Assembly (NCBI GenBank): GCA_964463695.1
Contig: CAYXCZ010000005.1
Coordinates: forward strand, 1 to 64,000
Direction: 5' to 3'
Length of the DNA: 64,000 nucleotides
Source: JALNZU01 sp964463695
Lineage (GTDB): Bacteria; Bacteroidota; Bacteroidia; Bacteroidales; F082
The notes under the pieces are model-generated. The model was not told the DNA's origin and made no database searches. It saw only the letters and a program-made list of their open reading frames with translations. Of the stretch, positions 1-7,886 are shown one piece after another. Within the stretch, counting starts at the first letter, position 1; the number at the start of each line of letters is the position of its first letter. A program made the translations under genes and the position numbers.

Positions 1-64
1 GTTCAATGGATAGAATAGCAGATTCCGGTTCTGTCGGTTGGGGGTTCGAGTCCCTCCGGGGTCA
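1..64 (+). tRNA. tRNA-Arg (anticodon CCG), 5' end outside window
   Basis: The 3' part of a tRNA. D stem bases 1-4 pair with 13-16, the anticodon stem is 18-22/30-34 with anticodon CCG at 25-27, the T arm has loop TTCGAGT, and the acceptor 3' strand is 57-63 with discriminator A64. The first nine bases lie before the window. CCA is not encoded. An intrinsic terminator follows at once. Confidence 0.93.
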
Positions 65-73
65 CTTAAAATT

Positions 74-107
74 AACTCAATGAAGTACGCTTTGTTGAGT
101 TTTTTTC
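74..107 (+). terminator. Intrinsic terminator after tRNA-Arg
   Basis: A 12-bp stem (74-85 with 90-101, two G.U wobbles) and loop TACG are followed by a T run to 107. It overlaps the last codons and stop of the convergent minus-strand gene that ends at 77, so it may serve both directions, although the minus-strand T tract is weak. Confidence 0.75.
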
Positions 108-736
108 TTAGATCTGGGCTGTAGATTATTGACCTTCAATTGCTTTTCAAAATATTTTAACCCTTCGGGGGTAGCAATACTGCGTATCAGACTCTCAAAC
201 ATCTGATTAAAAAGCACATCGAAAGAGAATGATTCCAAAGGGAAAAAGTCAGGGTTATGAATATCAATCAAGCGACTTAGATAAAGCCGTGAAATGAGTT
301 CGGCACTTAAATCGCTGCGATACATACCCTGCCCCATACCAATGCCAAGATTAATTCGTATCTTCTCAGAAATTACCTTCAATCGTTTTTGAAACTGTTC
401 GTGATACACTGCCGGATAACGGAGTTTGATCTGTGGAGAAAGTGACGGGAAAATATCGTTGAATTTGCGGGAAATCTCGACCGAAACATGCATCATCGCA
501 TCAATTGCATTTTTATCGAGCAAATCATTATTCTCAACGATGTCGGTAAATTTTTCCAATTCATACTCCAACAAAAGTCGTACTAAATCCTCAGTAGAGG
601 GAACAAAAGATTTAAGATCCTTTAACGGGAATTCGGGAATTTGGCTGAGGGTATCAAATGATAGATCGAAACTATTCATTTCCAACGCTTTGCGTCGTGT
701 TAGGTCTAATATTGGCCTCAGCTCTTCATGTATCAT
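77..736 (-). CDS. Divergent TetR/AcrR-like transcriptional regulator
   Basis: A 219-residue protein with the layout of Bacteroidota TetR regulators. Residues about 8-50 align loosely with the TetR helix-turn-helix (ILDLTRRKALE..., then STEDLVRLLL where SKEDLV is usual). The C-terminal ligand half has the familiar GMGQGMYRSDLSAELISRLY pattern near residues 133-152. The recognition-helix region lacks the normal GISKKTLYKYF core, so DNA binding may be altered. I chose the ATG at 736, where homology begins; the frame stays open to 841, which would add a hydrophobic 35-residue leader of unclear meaning. It converges on tRNA-Arg. No ligand or target can be named. Inference: TetR-type fold likely, function unproven. 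Confidence 0.6.
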   Translation of the reverse strand: MIHEELRPILDLTRRKALEMNSFDLSFDTLSQIPEFPLKDLKSFVPSTEDLVRLLLEYELEKFTDIVENNDLLDKNAIDAMMHVSVEISRKFNDIFPSLSPQIKLRYPAVYHEQFQKRLKVISEKIRINLGIGMGQGMYRSDLSAELISRLYLSRLIDIHNPDFFPLESFSFDVLFNQMFESLIRSIATPEGLKYFEKQLKVNNLQPRSKKKTQQSVLH

Positions 737-1025
737 GTGCTTGTTTTTTTGCAAGATTATAAACGTAAAAAAAGACGCTATCATTGTGGCGATGGTTGCA
801 TTCAACCTGAAATTCAGTTTAATTATCTTCCATTGGCCCAACCGTAATTTACAGTTAGATAGTAAATTGTGAGATAATTATGATCAACATCACCAACAAA
901 ATTTCTTCAATCTTACTTGTTTAAGATGAAGCTCTCTTTAAACGAAAAAAGAAGAAAAAAGTTCAAATGGAGTTTTTATTGAACAAAAATGCTACATATG
1001 CACCTTGATAAGTGACACGAAAAGT

Positions 1026-2579
1026 CTAACGCGAAATAACCATCTTTCTGTGCTGTGTTTGATCTTCAGAGGTTAATCCAAAAAAATATGCGCCAGTTGC
1101 CAGCTGATGTTTTGAATTATCAAACAGCACCTCATATTTACCTGCATTCACAATACCATCATTAAGTACGATCAACTCATTTCCAAGCATATCGTAGATT
1201 GCCAGCTTAAGTCTCGAAGTTTTTTTCAATCTGTAAGAGAAAATTGTGACTTCCGAGAATGGATTTGGTACATTTTGCTCAAGATTCAGAATAGAGGAAA
1301 GGTTTTCGGGCAACGAAACAGCAAGATCAACAATAGCAACCTGAATATTGAGTGAACCGTTACTCTCTCTGCGTGTCCAAATGGGCCTTACAACATTATT
1401 AAAAGCTGAAATATTATTATAGTCGCCAAAGAAATATCCACTTGAGGAAGGGGTAAAATCCGTTTCGCTCACTTTGAAATTCACAAAAGTTTCACCACCA
1501 TCATCCGAAACTGCTACAAAAACATCCGTTGCATTGCCCATATGGTTGCGCCTGTCGTAATAAACAACATAGATTTTACCATTCGACTGATCAACATCCA
1601 TCCAGCTAAAAAACTGATGTTTTCCCGGAGGGTCATCATTCACGCGTTTGGGTTCGGACCATGTAGCTCCATTATCAGTTGACTTAACAAGCCATATATC
1701 GGTATCGTTACTTCCGTTACTTTGATCAGCGTAATTTATGTAAATAGTGCCATGATGCTCGCCATTGCTAAGATCGCACTTTGTGACAGGCATGCCATTT
1801 GCTCTTGCTATACCGGGAATTGCCAAATCCCACCCACCTGGTTGAGGTGTGACATTGATATCTAAATCCAACCATGTTTCTCCTCCATCAAGTGATTTGT
1901 CGAAAACAATTCCGACAGGACCTCCCCAAGAAACAAAAATTTCGCCATTAGGCCCAACTGCCGGAACTGCACCTTCCACCGTGTTATCTCCATCTATACA
2001 ATCGCCCGCAACCTCATTTATAGTTATAGCCTCCGACCATGTTTGGCCTCCATCAGCTGATTTACTAAACCTTATATTGCTTTGGCAAAATGAGCTGCTA
2101 CTTCCATAATCATCAAACTGTGTCCATGTAAGGTAAATGGTATTCGTATTTTGATCAACAACAGCCCAGTGTTTATCCTGTGCCTTGTCGCCATTTAATC
2201 CGGTATATGTGCCCGGGCTCCAGCTTTGTGATGCTTTATCGAATTTCTGACAAACGATACGGTCAATCCAATTCCCTGCAACAGGGTTAGCCAGATGGAA
2301 AAAATAAAAGTCACCCGCTTTATCGGTTACAATAACAGGATCGCCCCAAACACCATATTCAGGGGATACCAATGTGCCTGAAGTCCAGTTATATCCACCA
2401 TCCTGAGAGTAATACCAGAAATTCAGATTGGATCCAGCCATAATCTCCTGTGTATTTTTAGGATTGATCCAAATGGATGGCTCGTTTGGTCCGTTGAAAC
2501 TTCCAATTTGCACATTCTGGTGCTGCCCAAGTAATATGCCAGTATTTAGAATAAAAATAAAAACGAGTAATTGTTTCAT
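1026..2579 (-). CDS. Secreted BNR/Asp-box repeat protein with T9SS sorting domain
   Basis: A 517-residue exported protein. Signal peptide at residues 1-18. Five Asp-box (SxDGGxTW-like) motifs lie near 58-65, 174-181, 228-235, 299-306 and 357-364, as in sialidase/BNR-type beta-propellers. The last ~90 residues, from NVPNPF near 435 to KMVISR, form a type A T9SS C-terminal sorting domain, so the protein is predicted to cross the outer membrane by type IX secretion and be released or anchored at the surface. The RIP motif and catalytic set of true sialidases are not evident, so I do not call it a sialidase. It starts 22 bases after the symporter gene on the same strand and may be co-transcribed with it. 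Confidence 0.85.
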   Translation of the reverse strand: MKQLLVFIFILNTGILLGQHQNVQIGSFNGPNEPSIWINPKNTQEIMAGSNLNFWYYSQDGGYNWTSGTLVSPEYGVWGDPVIVTDKAGDFYFFHLANPVAGNWIDRIVCQKFDKASQSWSPGTYTGLNGDKAQDKHWAVVDQNTNTIYLTWTQFDDYGSSSSFCQSNIRFSKSADGGQTWSEAITINEVAGDCIDGDNTVEGAVPAVGPNGEIFVSWGGPVGIVFDKSLDGGETWLDLDINVTPQPGGWDLAIPGIARANGMPVTKCDLSNGEHHGTIYINYADQSNGSNDTDIWLVKSTDNGATWSEPKRVNDDPPGKHQFFSWMDVDQSNGKIYVVYYDRRNHMGNATDVFVAVSDDGGETFVNFKVSETDFTPSSSGYFFGDYNNISAFNNVVRPIWTRRESNGSLNIQVAIVDLAVSLPENLSSILNLEQNVPNPFSEVTIFSYRLKKTSRLKLAIYDMLGNELIVLNDGIVNAGKYEVLFDNSKHQLATGAYFFGLTSEDQTQHRKMVISR

Positions 2580-2601
2580 TGAATATTAGTTTGAAAAAAG
2601 A

Positions 2602-3870
2602 TTAGTCCTTTGATTCTGAATTAGCTACAACACATGCTACAGCAGCGTCTCCAGTCACATTAACAACAGTCCGTAACATGTCTAACGGACGGTCAACAGC
2701 AAAAATAAGCGCGATACCTTCAGTTGGAACTCCAACAGAATTAAGTACAATAACCAACATTATCAAGCCTGCACCAGGTACCGCTGCTGAACCGATTGAA
2801 GCTAAAGTTGCAGTTAAGATGATTGTCATTTGCTGGCCCAGGGAAAGATCCATCCCGTATATCTGAGCAAGGAAAACAGCAGCTACCGCTTGATATAAGC
2901 TGGTTCCATCCATATTTACAGTTGCTCCCAACGGAAGTACAAATCCGGTAATTTCTTTTTTTATACCCAGATTTTCTTCACAACACTCCATAGTTACAGG
3001 AAGTGTTGCCGCACTTGAACTTGTTGAAAAAGCCAGAAGTTGCGCTGGTGAAATTCCTTTCAAGAATGTCTTATACCTGATTTTTGTAAAAAACCTGATG
3101 AAAAGAGGATAAATAATGAAAATTACAATCAAAAGACCAGCCACCACGGTTATGGCATACATACCAAGAGTGCCAAAAAGCTGCAAGGTATCTTTAATAT
3201 TATTGCCTGCCAATTGTGTTGTCATACTGGCAATAAGTGCAAAAACACCAACAGGAGCTGCTTTCATGATCAGATGAATCATTTGCATCACAATATCGTT
3301 CAGAGCATCGAAAAACTGCCGAACCTGCAGCGTCTTCTCTGCCGGAACCATCACAACAGCAATACCAAAAAGCAATGAAAAGAAAATGACCTGCAACATA
3401 TTGGTATTGTTGGTCATAGCGTTGAAAATATTGTCAGGAACAAGATCAACAACAAACTGTAAAGGGCCACTCTCCTCATTGACCGTTTGCGTCATATTTG
3501 ATGCATACTTTTCTCTAAACTCAGCCGATTTTTCCTGAGAAAGGAACTTACCAGGTTGGGTAATATTGACAACTATCAAGCCGATGCTCACTGCAATTAC
3601 AGTTGTAATCAAATATAAACTTATGGTTTTCAATCCAATGCGTGATAACTTAGAAACGTCATTTAAACCTGAAATACCGTTTATCAATGAAACAATGATA
3701 AGTGGTATGGCTATCATTTTCAATAAGCTAATAAAGACTGTACCCCAGGGTTTAATCCAGTTCAAGGTAAATTCATGCCATCCGAAGATGACCGCTAATA
3801 TGCCAAAAATAATTCCGGCAGCCATGCCAATCAAAATAAGCCAATGAAGAGGGATTCGGTTAATTCTCAT
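2602..3870 (-). CDS. Dicarboxylate/amino acid:cation symporter (DAACS, GltP/GltT type)
   Basis: A 422-residue inner-membrane carrier of the SLC1/DAACS family (usual length 400-450), which takes up glutamate, aspartate or C4-dicarboxylates with Na+ or H+. Visible signatures are the serine-rich hairpin STSSSAATLPVT near residues 281-292, the NMDGTS motif at 319-324 in TM7, and about eight hydrophobic helices plus re-entrant loops. The substrate cannot be fixed from sequence: glutamate/aspartate is typical, dicarboxylate is possible. A TATTTTTG -7 box lies 33 bases upstream. The BNR protein gene follows at a 22-base gap. Confidence 0.93.
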   Translation of the reverse strand: MRINRIPLHWLILIGMAAGIIFGILAVIFGWHEFTLNWIKPWGTVFISLLKMIAIPLIIVSLINGISGLNDVSKLSRIGLKTISLYLITTVIAVSIGLIVVNITQPGKFLSQEKSAEFREKYASNMTQTVNEESGPLQFVVDLVPDNIFNAMTNNTNMLQVIFFSLLFGIAVVMVPAEKTLQVRQFFDALNDIVMQMIHLIMKAAPVGVFALIASMTTQLAGNNIKDTLQLFGTLGMYAITVVAGLLIVIFIIYPLFIRFFTKIRYKTFLKGISPAQLLAFSTSSSAATLPVTMECCEENLGIKKEITGFVLPLGATVNMDGTSLYQAVAAVFLAQIYGMDLSLGQQMTIILTATLASIGSAAVPGAGLIMLVIVLNSVGVPTEGIALIFAVDRPLDMLRTVVNVTGDAAVACVVANSESKD

Positions 3871-3902
3871 GTTTTCTGATTCTTAATTCGTCCTTGAAAA
3901 GC

Positions 3903-3910
3903 CAAAAATA
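3903..3910 (-). promoter_or_regulatory. -7 promoter box for the DAACS symporter
   Basis: TATTTTTG on the minus strand matches the Bacteroidota -7 consensus TAnnTTTG, 33 bases before the start codon. No TTG is seen at the ideal -33 spacing, so support is only moderate. Confidence 0.45.
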
Positions 3911-4040
3911 CTTATTTCTGCGTGTTTTTTACCTATCCAAATATCAATGTCAGTCATTAACCAAAATTTTCTTCCTTTATCTTCCCTGAATCTTAATAAT
4001 TAGCTTTAATTTGCTTTTTGATTTTAATACACAACAAGTA

Positions 4041-5069
4041 ATGGCCAAACAAAAACGAGTAGGAATTTTATCTGCTGGTGGTGACTGTCCGGGCATCAAT
4101 GCAGCAATACGTGGCGTTGGCAAAACTGCTATTGTAAGTCACAACATGGAGGTTATTGGCATATCCTCTGGTTTTTCGGGACTGATACACAATGATTTCG
4201 AGATTCTGACAGAAGAAGCTTTATCAGGAATACTTACCCTTGGAGGGACAATTTTAGGCACATCACGTGAAAAACCCTTCAAAAAAACCGGAATGCCGGG
4301 AGCTGACAAACCAAAGCTGATCAAAAAACATTACCGTGAAATGGGCCTCGATTGTATTGTTTGTATCGGTGGAAATGGCACACAAAAAACTGCAGCAATG
4401 CTGGCTGAAGAAGGCCTAAATGTGATTGGTATTCCCAAAACCATCGACAATGATGTTTTTGGGACCGACTTTACCTTTGGTTTTGATTCTGCCGTTACAA
4501 TTGCCACTGAAGCAATTGACAGACTTCATACTACTGCAAATTCACATAAGCGCATCATGGTCATCGAACTGATGGGTCATAACGCAGGTTGGCTAACACT
4601 ATACGCAGGACTTGCCGGTGGTGGCGATGTCATTTTGATTCCTGAGCTTGGATATAATCCCAAAACTGTAAACCGTTATTTACTTGACAGAGCCTACAAA
4701 AAGAAACCATATTCTATTGTCGTGGTTGCTGAAGGTCTTGAACGACCTGCTGAGGAAACTTCAGCTGCTGCTTATGTTGCAAAAATGATTGAAAAAGGAA
4801 CTAAAATAGAAACACGAACCACCATTCTTGGTTATGTTCAGCGAGGAGGAAGCCCTTCGGCAATGGATCGGATTCTGGCAACTCGTTTCGGTTCACATGC
4901 AGTTCAACTAATTGCAGATGAACGATTTGGACGAATGGTTATTAACAAAAACGGACAAACCACAAGCATGTCACTGAAAGATGTAGGCGGAAAGCTTAGT
5001 TTGGTTCCAAAAGACCATTCTCTTATCAATAAAGCCCGGGCATTGGATATTTGTATGGGCGATCAATAA
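4041..5069 (+). CDS. pfkA: 6-phosphofructokinase (mixed active-site signature)
   Basis: A 342-residue PFK-A family enzyme that phosphorylates fructose 6-phosphate to the 1,6-bisphosphate in glycolysis. Motifs: GGDCPGIN (13-20), GGNGT (110-114), PKTIDND (132-138) with the catalytic base Asp136, and MGHNAG. Positions equivalent to E. coli Gly104/Gly124 are Gly113 and Lys133. Gly/Gly is typical of ATP enzymes and Asp/Lys of PPi enzymes; Gly/Lys is the group III pattern, mostly ATP-linked. The residue equivalent to Asp103 is Asn112. I chose the ATG at 4041 because family homology begins there; an in-frame upstream start at 4011 adds ten unrelated residues. ATP dependence is the better guess. Confidence 0.9.
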   Translation: MAKQKRVGILSAGGDCPGINAAIRGVGKTAIVSHNMEVIGISSGFSGLIHNDFEILTEEALSGILTLGGTILGTSREKPFKKTGMPGADKPKLIKKHYREMGLDCIVCIGGNGTQKTAAMLAEEGLNVIGIPKTIDNDVFGTDFTFGFDSAVTIATEAIDRLHTTANSHKRIMVIELMGHNAGWLTLYAGLAGGGDVILIPELGYNPKTVNRYLLDRAYKKKPYSIVVVAEGLERPAEETSAAAYVAKMIEKGTKIETRTTILGYVQRGGSPSAMDRILATRFGSHAVQLIADERFGRMVINKNGQTTSMSLKDVGGKLSLVPKDHSLINKARALDICMGDQ

Positions 5070-5096
5070 TATATCTCACCTATTAACCTCATTCAC

Positions 5097-5516
5097 ATGA
5101 CTTTTCAAGTTTTATCAGCGTATATACTAGGCGGTTTGTTAGCCTTCACAGCACTCTTAACGTGGATCATTCTACTCACCGGCAAATTTAAACCCTCATA
5201 TATCATCCCCTGCAAAACCGATAATTGCAGGAAATTAGCAAAACGCTTGTTTTTAATTCAATCACTTATACTTGTTTTTGGATCGGGCCTTGTTTTTATG
5301 CGTATCGGACAGCTAATAGAAATGCATAACGACAATGTAATCGACAACCTCATCTATGGTTTGTCGAGTCTGCTTTTGATCAGAGCTATTGGTGACTTTC
5401 GGTTTTTTGGTTTTTTTCGTTCAGAAGACGAAGGTGTATTTACTCAACTCGATCGCCGAATTTTCACTCCCTTAGCCTTTGTTTTGTTTGTTTTAAGTTT
5501 GATGCTTGTTATTTAA
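5097..5516 (+). CDS. DUF3995-like four-helix membrane protein
   Basis: A 139-residue inner-membrane protein with hydrophobic segments near residues 5-27, 47-67, 80-98 and 113-137. The RAIGDFRFFGFF stretch followed by LDRRIFTPLAFVLF matches the DUF3995 pattern as I remember it (RAIGD...GFF...D...Y/F-PL). No enzymatic residues are apparent and the function is unknown. It starts 27 bases after pfkA on the same strand and could be read through from it. Confidence 0.7.
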   Translation: MTFQVLSAYILGGLLAFTALLTWIILLTGKFKPSYIIPCKTDNCRKLAKRLFLIQSLILVFGSGLVFMRIGQLIEMHNDNVIDNLIYGLSSLLLIRAIGDFRFFGFFRSEDEGVFTQLDRRIFTPLAFVLFVLSLMLVI

Positions 5517-5591
5517 ATCTGACTTTTTAATTTTGAAAACCTAAATTGACATTTCATATTTCATACATATAATATTTAAATTCAATTCATT

Positions 5592-5960
5592 ATGGCCATC
5601 GAGCATACCTTTAAGACTGAAAATGAAGTATTGATTGTGACTTCAGTAGGCATAGATGATAGTTTGGATGAAGTTTTATTTTTGAACGAATCCATATTGC
5701 GCGAAGCCATAAAGTGTGGATACAGAAAAGTATTGAGTGATGAAACCCAACTCATTTATGACCTGAGTATTACTGAAACTTTCATAGTTGGCGACACCCT
5801 TTCGAAGAACATACGCTTTATCGAAAAAATCGCATTGGTTGTGAGTGATAATCAGGAAGAGATGGCCATATTTTGGGAAAACGTTACTGTAAACAGAAAT
5901 GTAAAAGCAAAAGTTTTTGTGAAATATGAGGATGCGATGGATTGGTTGTTGATTGATTAA
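5592..5960 (+). CDS. Small SpoIIAA/STAS-like protein of unknown function
   Basis: A 122-residue soluble protein without a signal peptide. Alternating beta and alpha segments (EVLIVTSVG, DEVLFLNESILREAIKCG, KVLSDETQLI, IEKIALVV, AKVFVKYEDAMDWLLI) suggest a SpoIIAA/STAS-like fold as seen in Bacteroidota signalling adaptors. The closing phrase F-x-x-x-EDAMDWL is typical of such small proteins (F.....A..WL). No phosphorylatable STAS serine can be placed with confidence. It stands between DUF3995 and the M14 peptidase with no clear operon link. Confidence 0.55.
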   Translation: MAIEHTFKTENEVLIVTSVGIDDSLDEVLFLNESILREAIKCGYRKVLSDETQLIYDLSITETFIVGDTLSKNIRFIEKIALVVSDNQEEMAIFWENVTVNRNVKAKVFVKYEDAMDWLLID

Positions 5961-6035
5961 ACTCAGGAGATTGAAATGTTTTTCAATCGTTAAAAGCAAT
6001 AAAAAATATAATTCATTATAATACAATTGTTTACT

Positions 6036-7838
6036 ATGCTAAACAAACTACTTTTAGCTTTGATTTTGGTGATAAGTTTTACTGTAAATTTATTTTCTCA
6101 AAAAACTGACTGGCTCACTTATTACGAAAAATCAGGTTTGCTCGAGACACCACGCTACGATGAAACGATGGCGTTCATCAATCAATTGGATGATTTTTCA
6201 GGTCTGATCAATGTAAAGGAGTTTGGTATGAGTCCGGAAGGACGGTCATTGAAATATGTAGTTTTTGACAAAGACGGCCTGACTGATCCAGAACTGATAC
6301 GTGAACAGGGCAGAATAGTTTTGATGGTACAAGCTTGCATCCACCCCGGAGAATCAGAAGGTAAAGATGCGATGTTGATGCTCCTTCGCGATTGGGTAGT
6401 TAACAAGCAATCAAAAGATCTTTTCGATCAAGTTACAATACTCTTCATCCCTATTTTCAATGCAGATGGACATGAACGATTCAGCTCTTATGGACGTATC
6501 AACCAAAACGGCCCAAAACAAATGGGATGGAGAACCACTGCTCAGAACCTCAATCTCAACCGCGACTATCTAAAAGCCGATGCCCCTGAGATGCAAGCAT
6601 GGCTCAGGTTATTTCATCATTGGCAACCTGAATTCTTCATCGACACGCATACTTCCGATGGGGCCGACTATCAATATGTTATCACCTATGCACTTGAAAA
6701 TGGCGGTCAAATGGATGCTAATCTCAATAAATGGCAAAACGAATCCTACATACCAGCTATGGAAAAACTGATGGAAAAGGTCGGTTTCCCGGTATTTCCT
6801 TATGTAAGCTTCAGGAAGTGGCACGATCCGCGCAGTGGTTTGATTTCCGGAATAGCCTCTCCGATGTTTTCACAAGGCTATACCGCTGTGCGCAACCGTC
6901 CCGGTTTATTGGTTGAAACTCATATGTTGAAACCTTATCACCTAAGAGTTGAATCAACTAAGGAAATCATCCTGGCAACACTTGAGATACTCAAAAAGCA
7001 AGCAGTCGACCTAAAGAATCTTGTCAGAGAAGCCGATATTAAAACAGCTGACCGTTCTTTCAGAGCAAATCCATTTGCCATAAAATATCAGGTTGATATG
7101 ACCGATAGCGTAATGATTCCTTTCAAAGGAGTTGAATATGAAATTCGTAAAAGCGACCTTACCGGTGGTGATTGGTTTGTGTATGATAAAGAGAAACCTA
7201 AAGAATATCTTTTGCCATTTTTTGAAAAAAGTATTCCTGTTGCTGAAGTAATATTACCTGAAGCTTACATCATACCAGTAGCATGGCAAGATGTCCTTTA
7301 TCGTCTTCAACTACATGGAATTGAGATGTTTCCATTGGAAAAAGAGCAATCGATACTGTGTGAAATTTACCGTTTCACGAATATTGAATGGCAAAAATCA
7401 ACCTACGAAGGGCGTCACAGAGTCTCTAAAATGGAGTACGAAACACAAATAAAGCAACAGACTTTTCCAGCCGGAAGCATGATCATTCCCATGCAGCAAC
7501 CTAATGCACGACTCATCGCATACATGCTTGAGCCACGGGCCAATGGATCGTTAGTGGAATGGGGCTTTTTCAACACCATTTTTGAGCAGAAAGAATATGC
7601 GGAAACCTATGTTATGGAACCTTTAGCGCGAAAAATGCTTGATTCTATTCCAGGCTTAAAGACTGAATATGAAGCAAAAAAACAAAACGACACACAGTTT
7701 GCAGGCAGTCAATGGATGCAACTTAATTGGTTTTACCAAAAAACTCCCTGGTGGGATCAGCAATATATGATCTACCCTGTGGGCCGAATTATGGAAGCCG
7801 CTGAAGTGCCAACTGGAATAATAAGAATGAACCGATAG
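6036..7838 (+). CDS. Secreted M14-family zinc carboxypeptidase
   Basis: A 600-residue exported metallopeptidase. Signal peptide at about 1-21. The M14 zinc site is visible: His103 and Glu106 in HPGES, and the third ligand His205 in DTHTSDG. NRDYLKADAPE (176-186) is the substrate-binding segment and Glu294 in LLVETH is the probable catalytic glutamate. The C-terminal ~250 residues are an accessory region as in other large Bacteroidota M14 proteins. The ATG at 6036 gives a clean signal peptide; a TTG at 6027 would add only three residues. There is no T9SS domain, so a periplasmic or Sec-exported location is likely. Peptide specificity is unknown. Confidence 0.88.
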   Translation: MLNKLLLALILVISFTVNLFSQKTDWLTYYEKSGLLETPRYDETMAFINQLDDFSGLINVKEFGMSPEGRSLKYVVFDKDGLTDPELIREQGRIVLMVQACIHPGESEGKDAMLMLLRDWVVNKQSKDLFDQVTILFIPIFNADGHERFSSYGRINQNGPKQMGWRTTAQNLNLNRDYLKADAPEMQAWLRLFHHWQPEFFIDTHTSDGADYQYVITYALENGGQMDANLNKWQNESYIPAMEKLMEKVGFPVFPYVSFRKWHDPRSGLISGIASPMFSQGYTAVRNRPGLLVETHMLKPYHLRVESTKEIILATLEILKKQAVDLKNLVREADIKTADRSFRANPFAIKYQVDMTDSVMIPFKGVEYEIRKSDLTGGDWFVYDKEKPKEYLLPFFEKSIPVAEVILPEAYIIPVAWQDVLYRLQLHGIEMFPLEKEQSILCEIYRFTNIEWQKSTYEGRHRVSKMEYETQIKQQTFPAGSMIIPMQQPNARLIAYMLEPRANGSLVEWGFFNTIFEQKEYAETYVMEPLARKMLDSIPGLKTEYEAKKQNDTQFAGSQWMQLNWFYQKTPWWDQQYMIYPVGRIMEAAEVPTGIIRMNR

Positions 7839-7886
7839 TCCATCGTTATACTGTAAATAAAAAGAAGTTAATTTGATAATTAACTG

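Noticed and set aside
426..872. 148-codon open frame on the plus strand
   Set aside because: It is antisense to the TetR-like gene and has no family features; its opposite strand has the better protein.
1026..2579. Calling the BNR protein an active sialidase
   Set aside because: Only Asp-boxes are seen; the catalytic Arg triad and RIP motif are not evident.
7867..7884. AT-rich inverted repeat GTTAATT/AATTAAC between convergent genes
   Set aside because: No T run after the stem and very weak pairing, so I do not call it a terminator.
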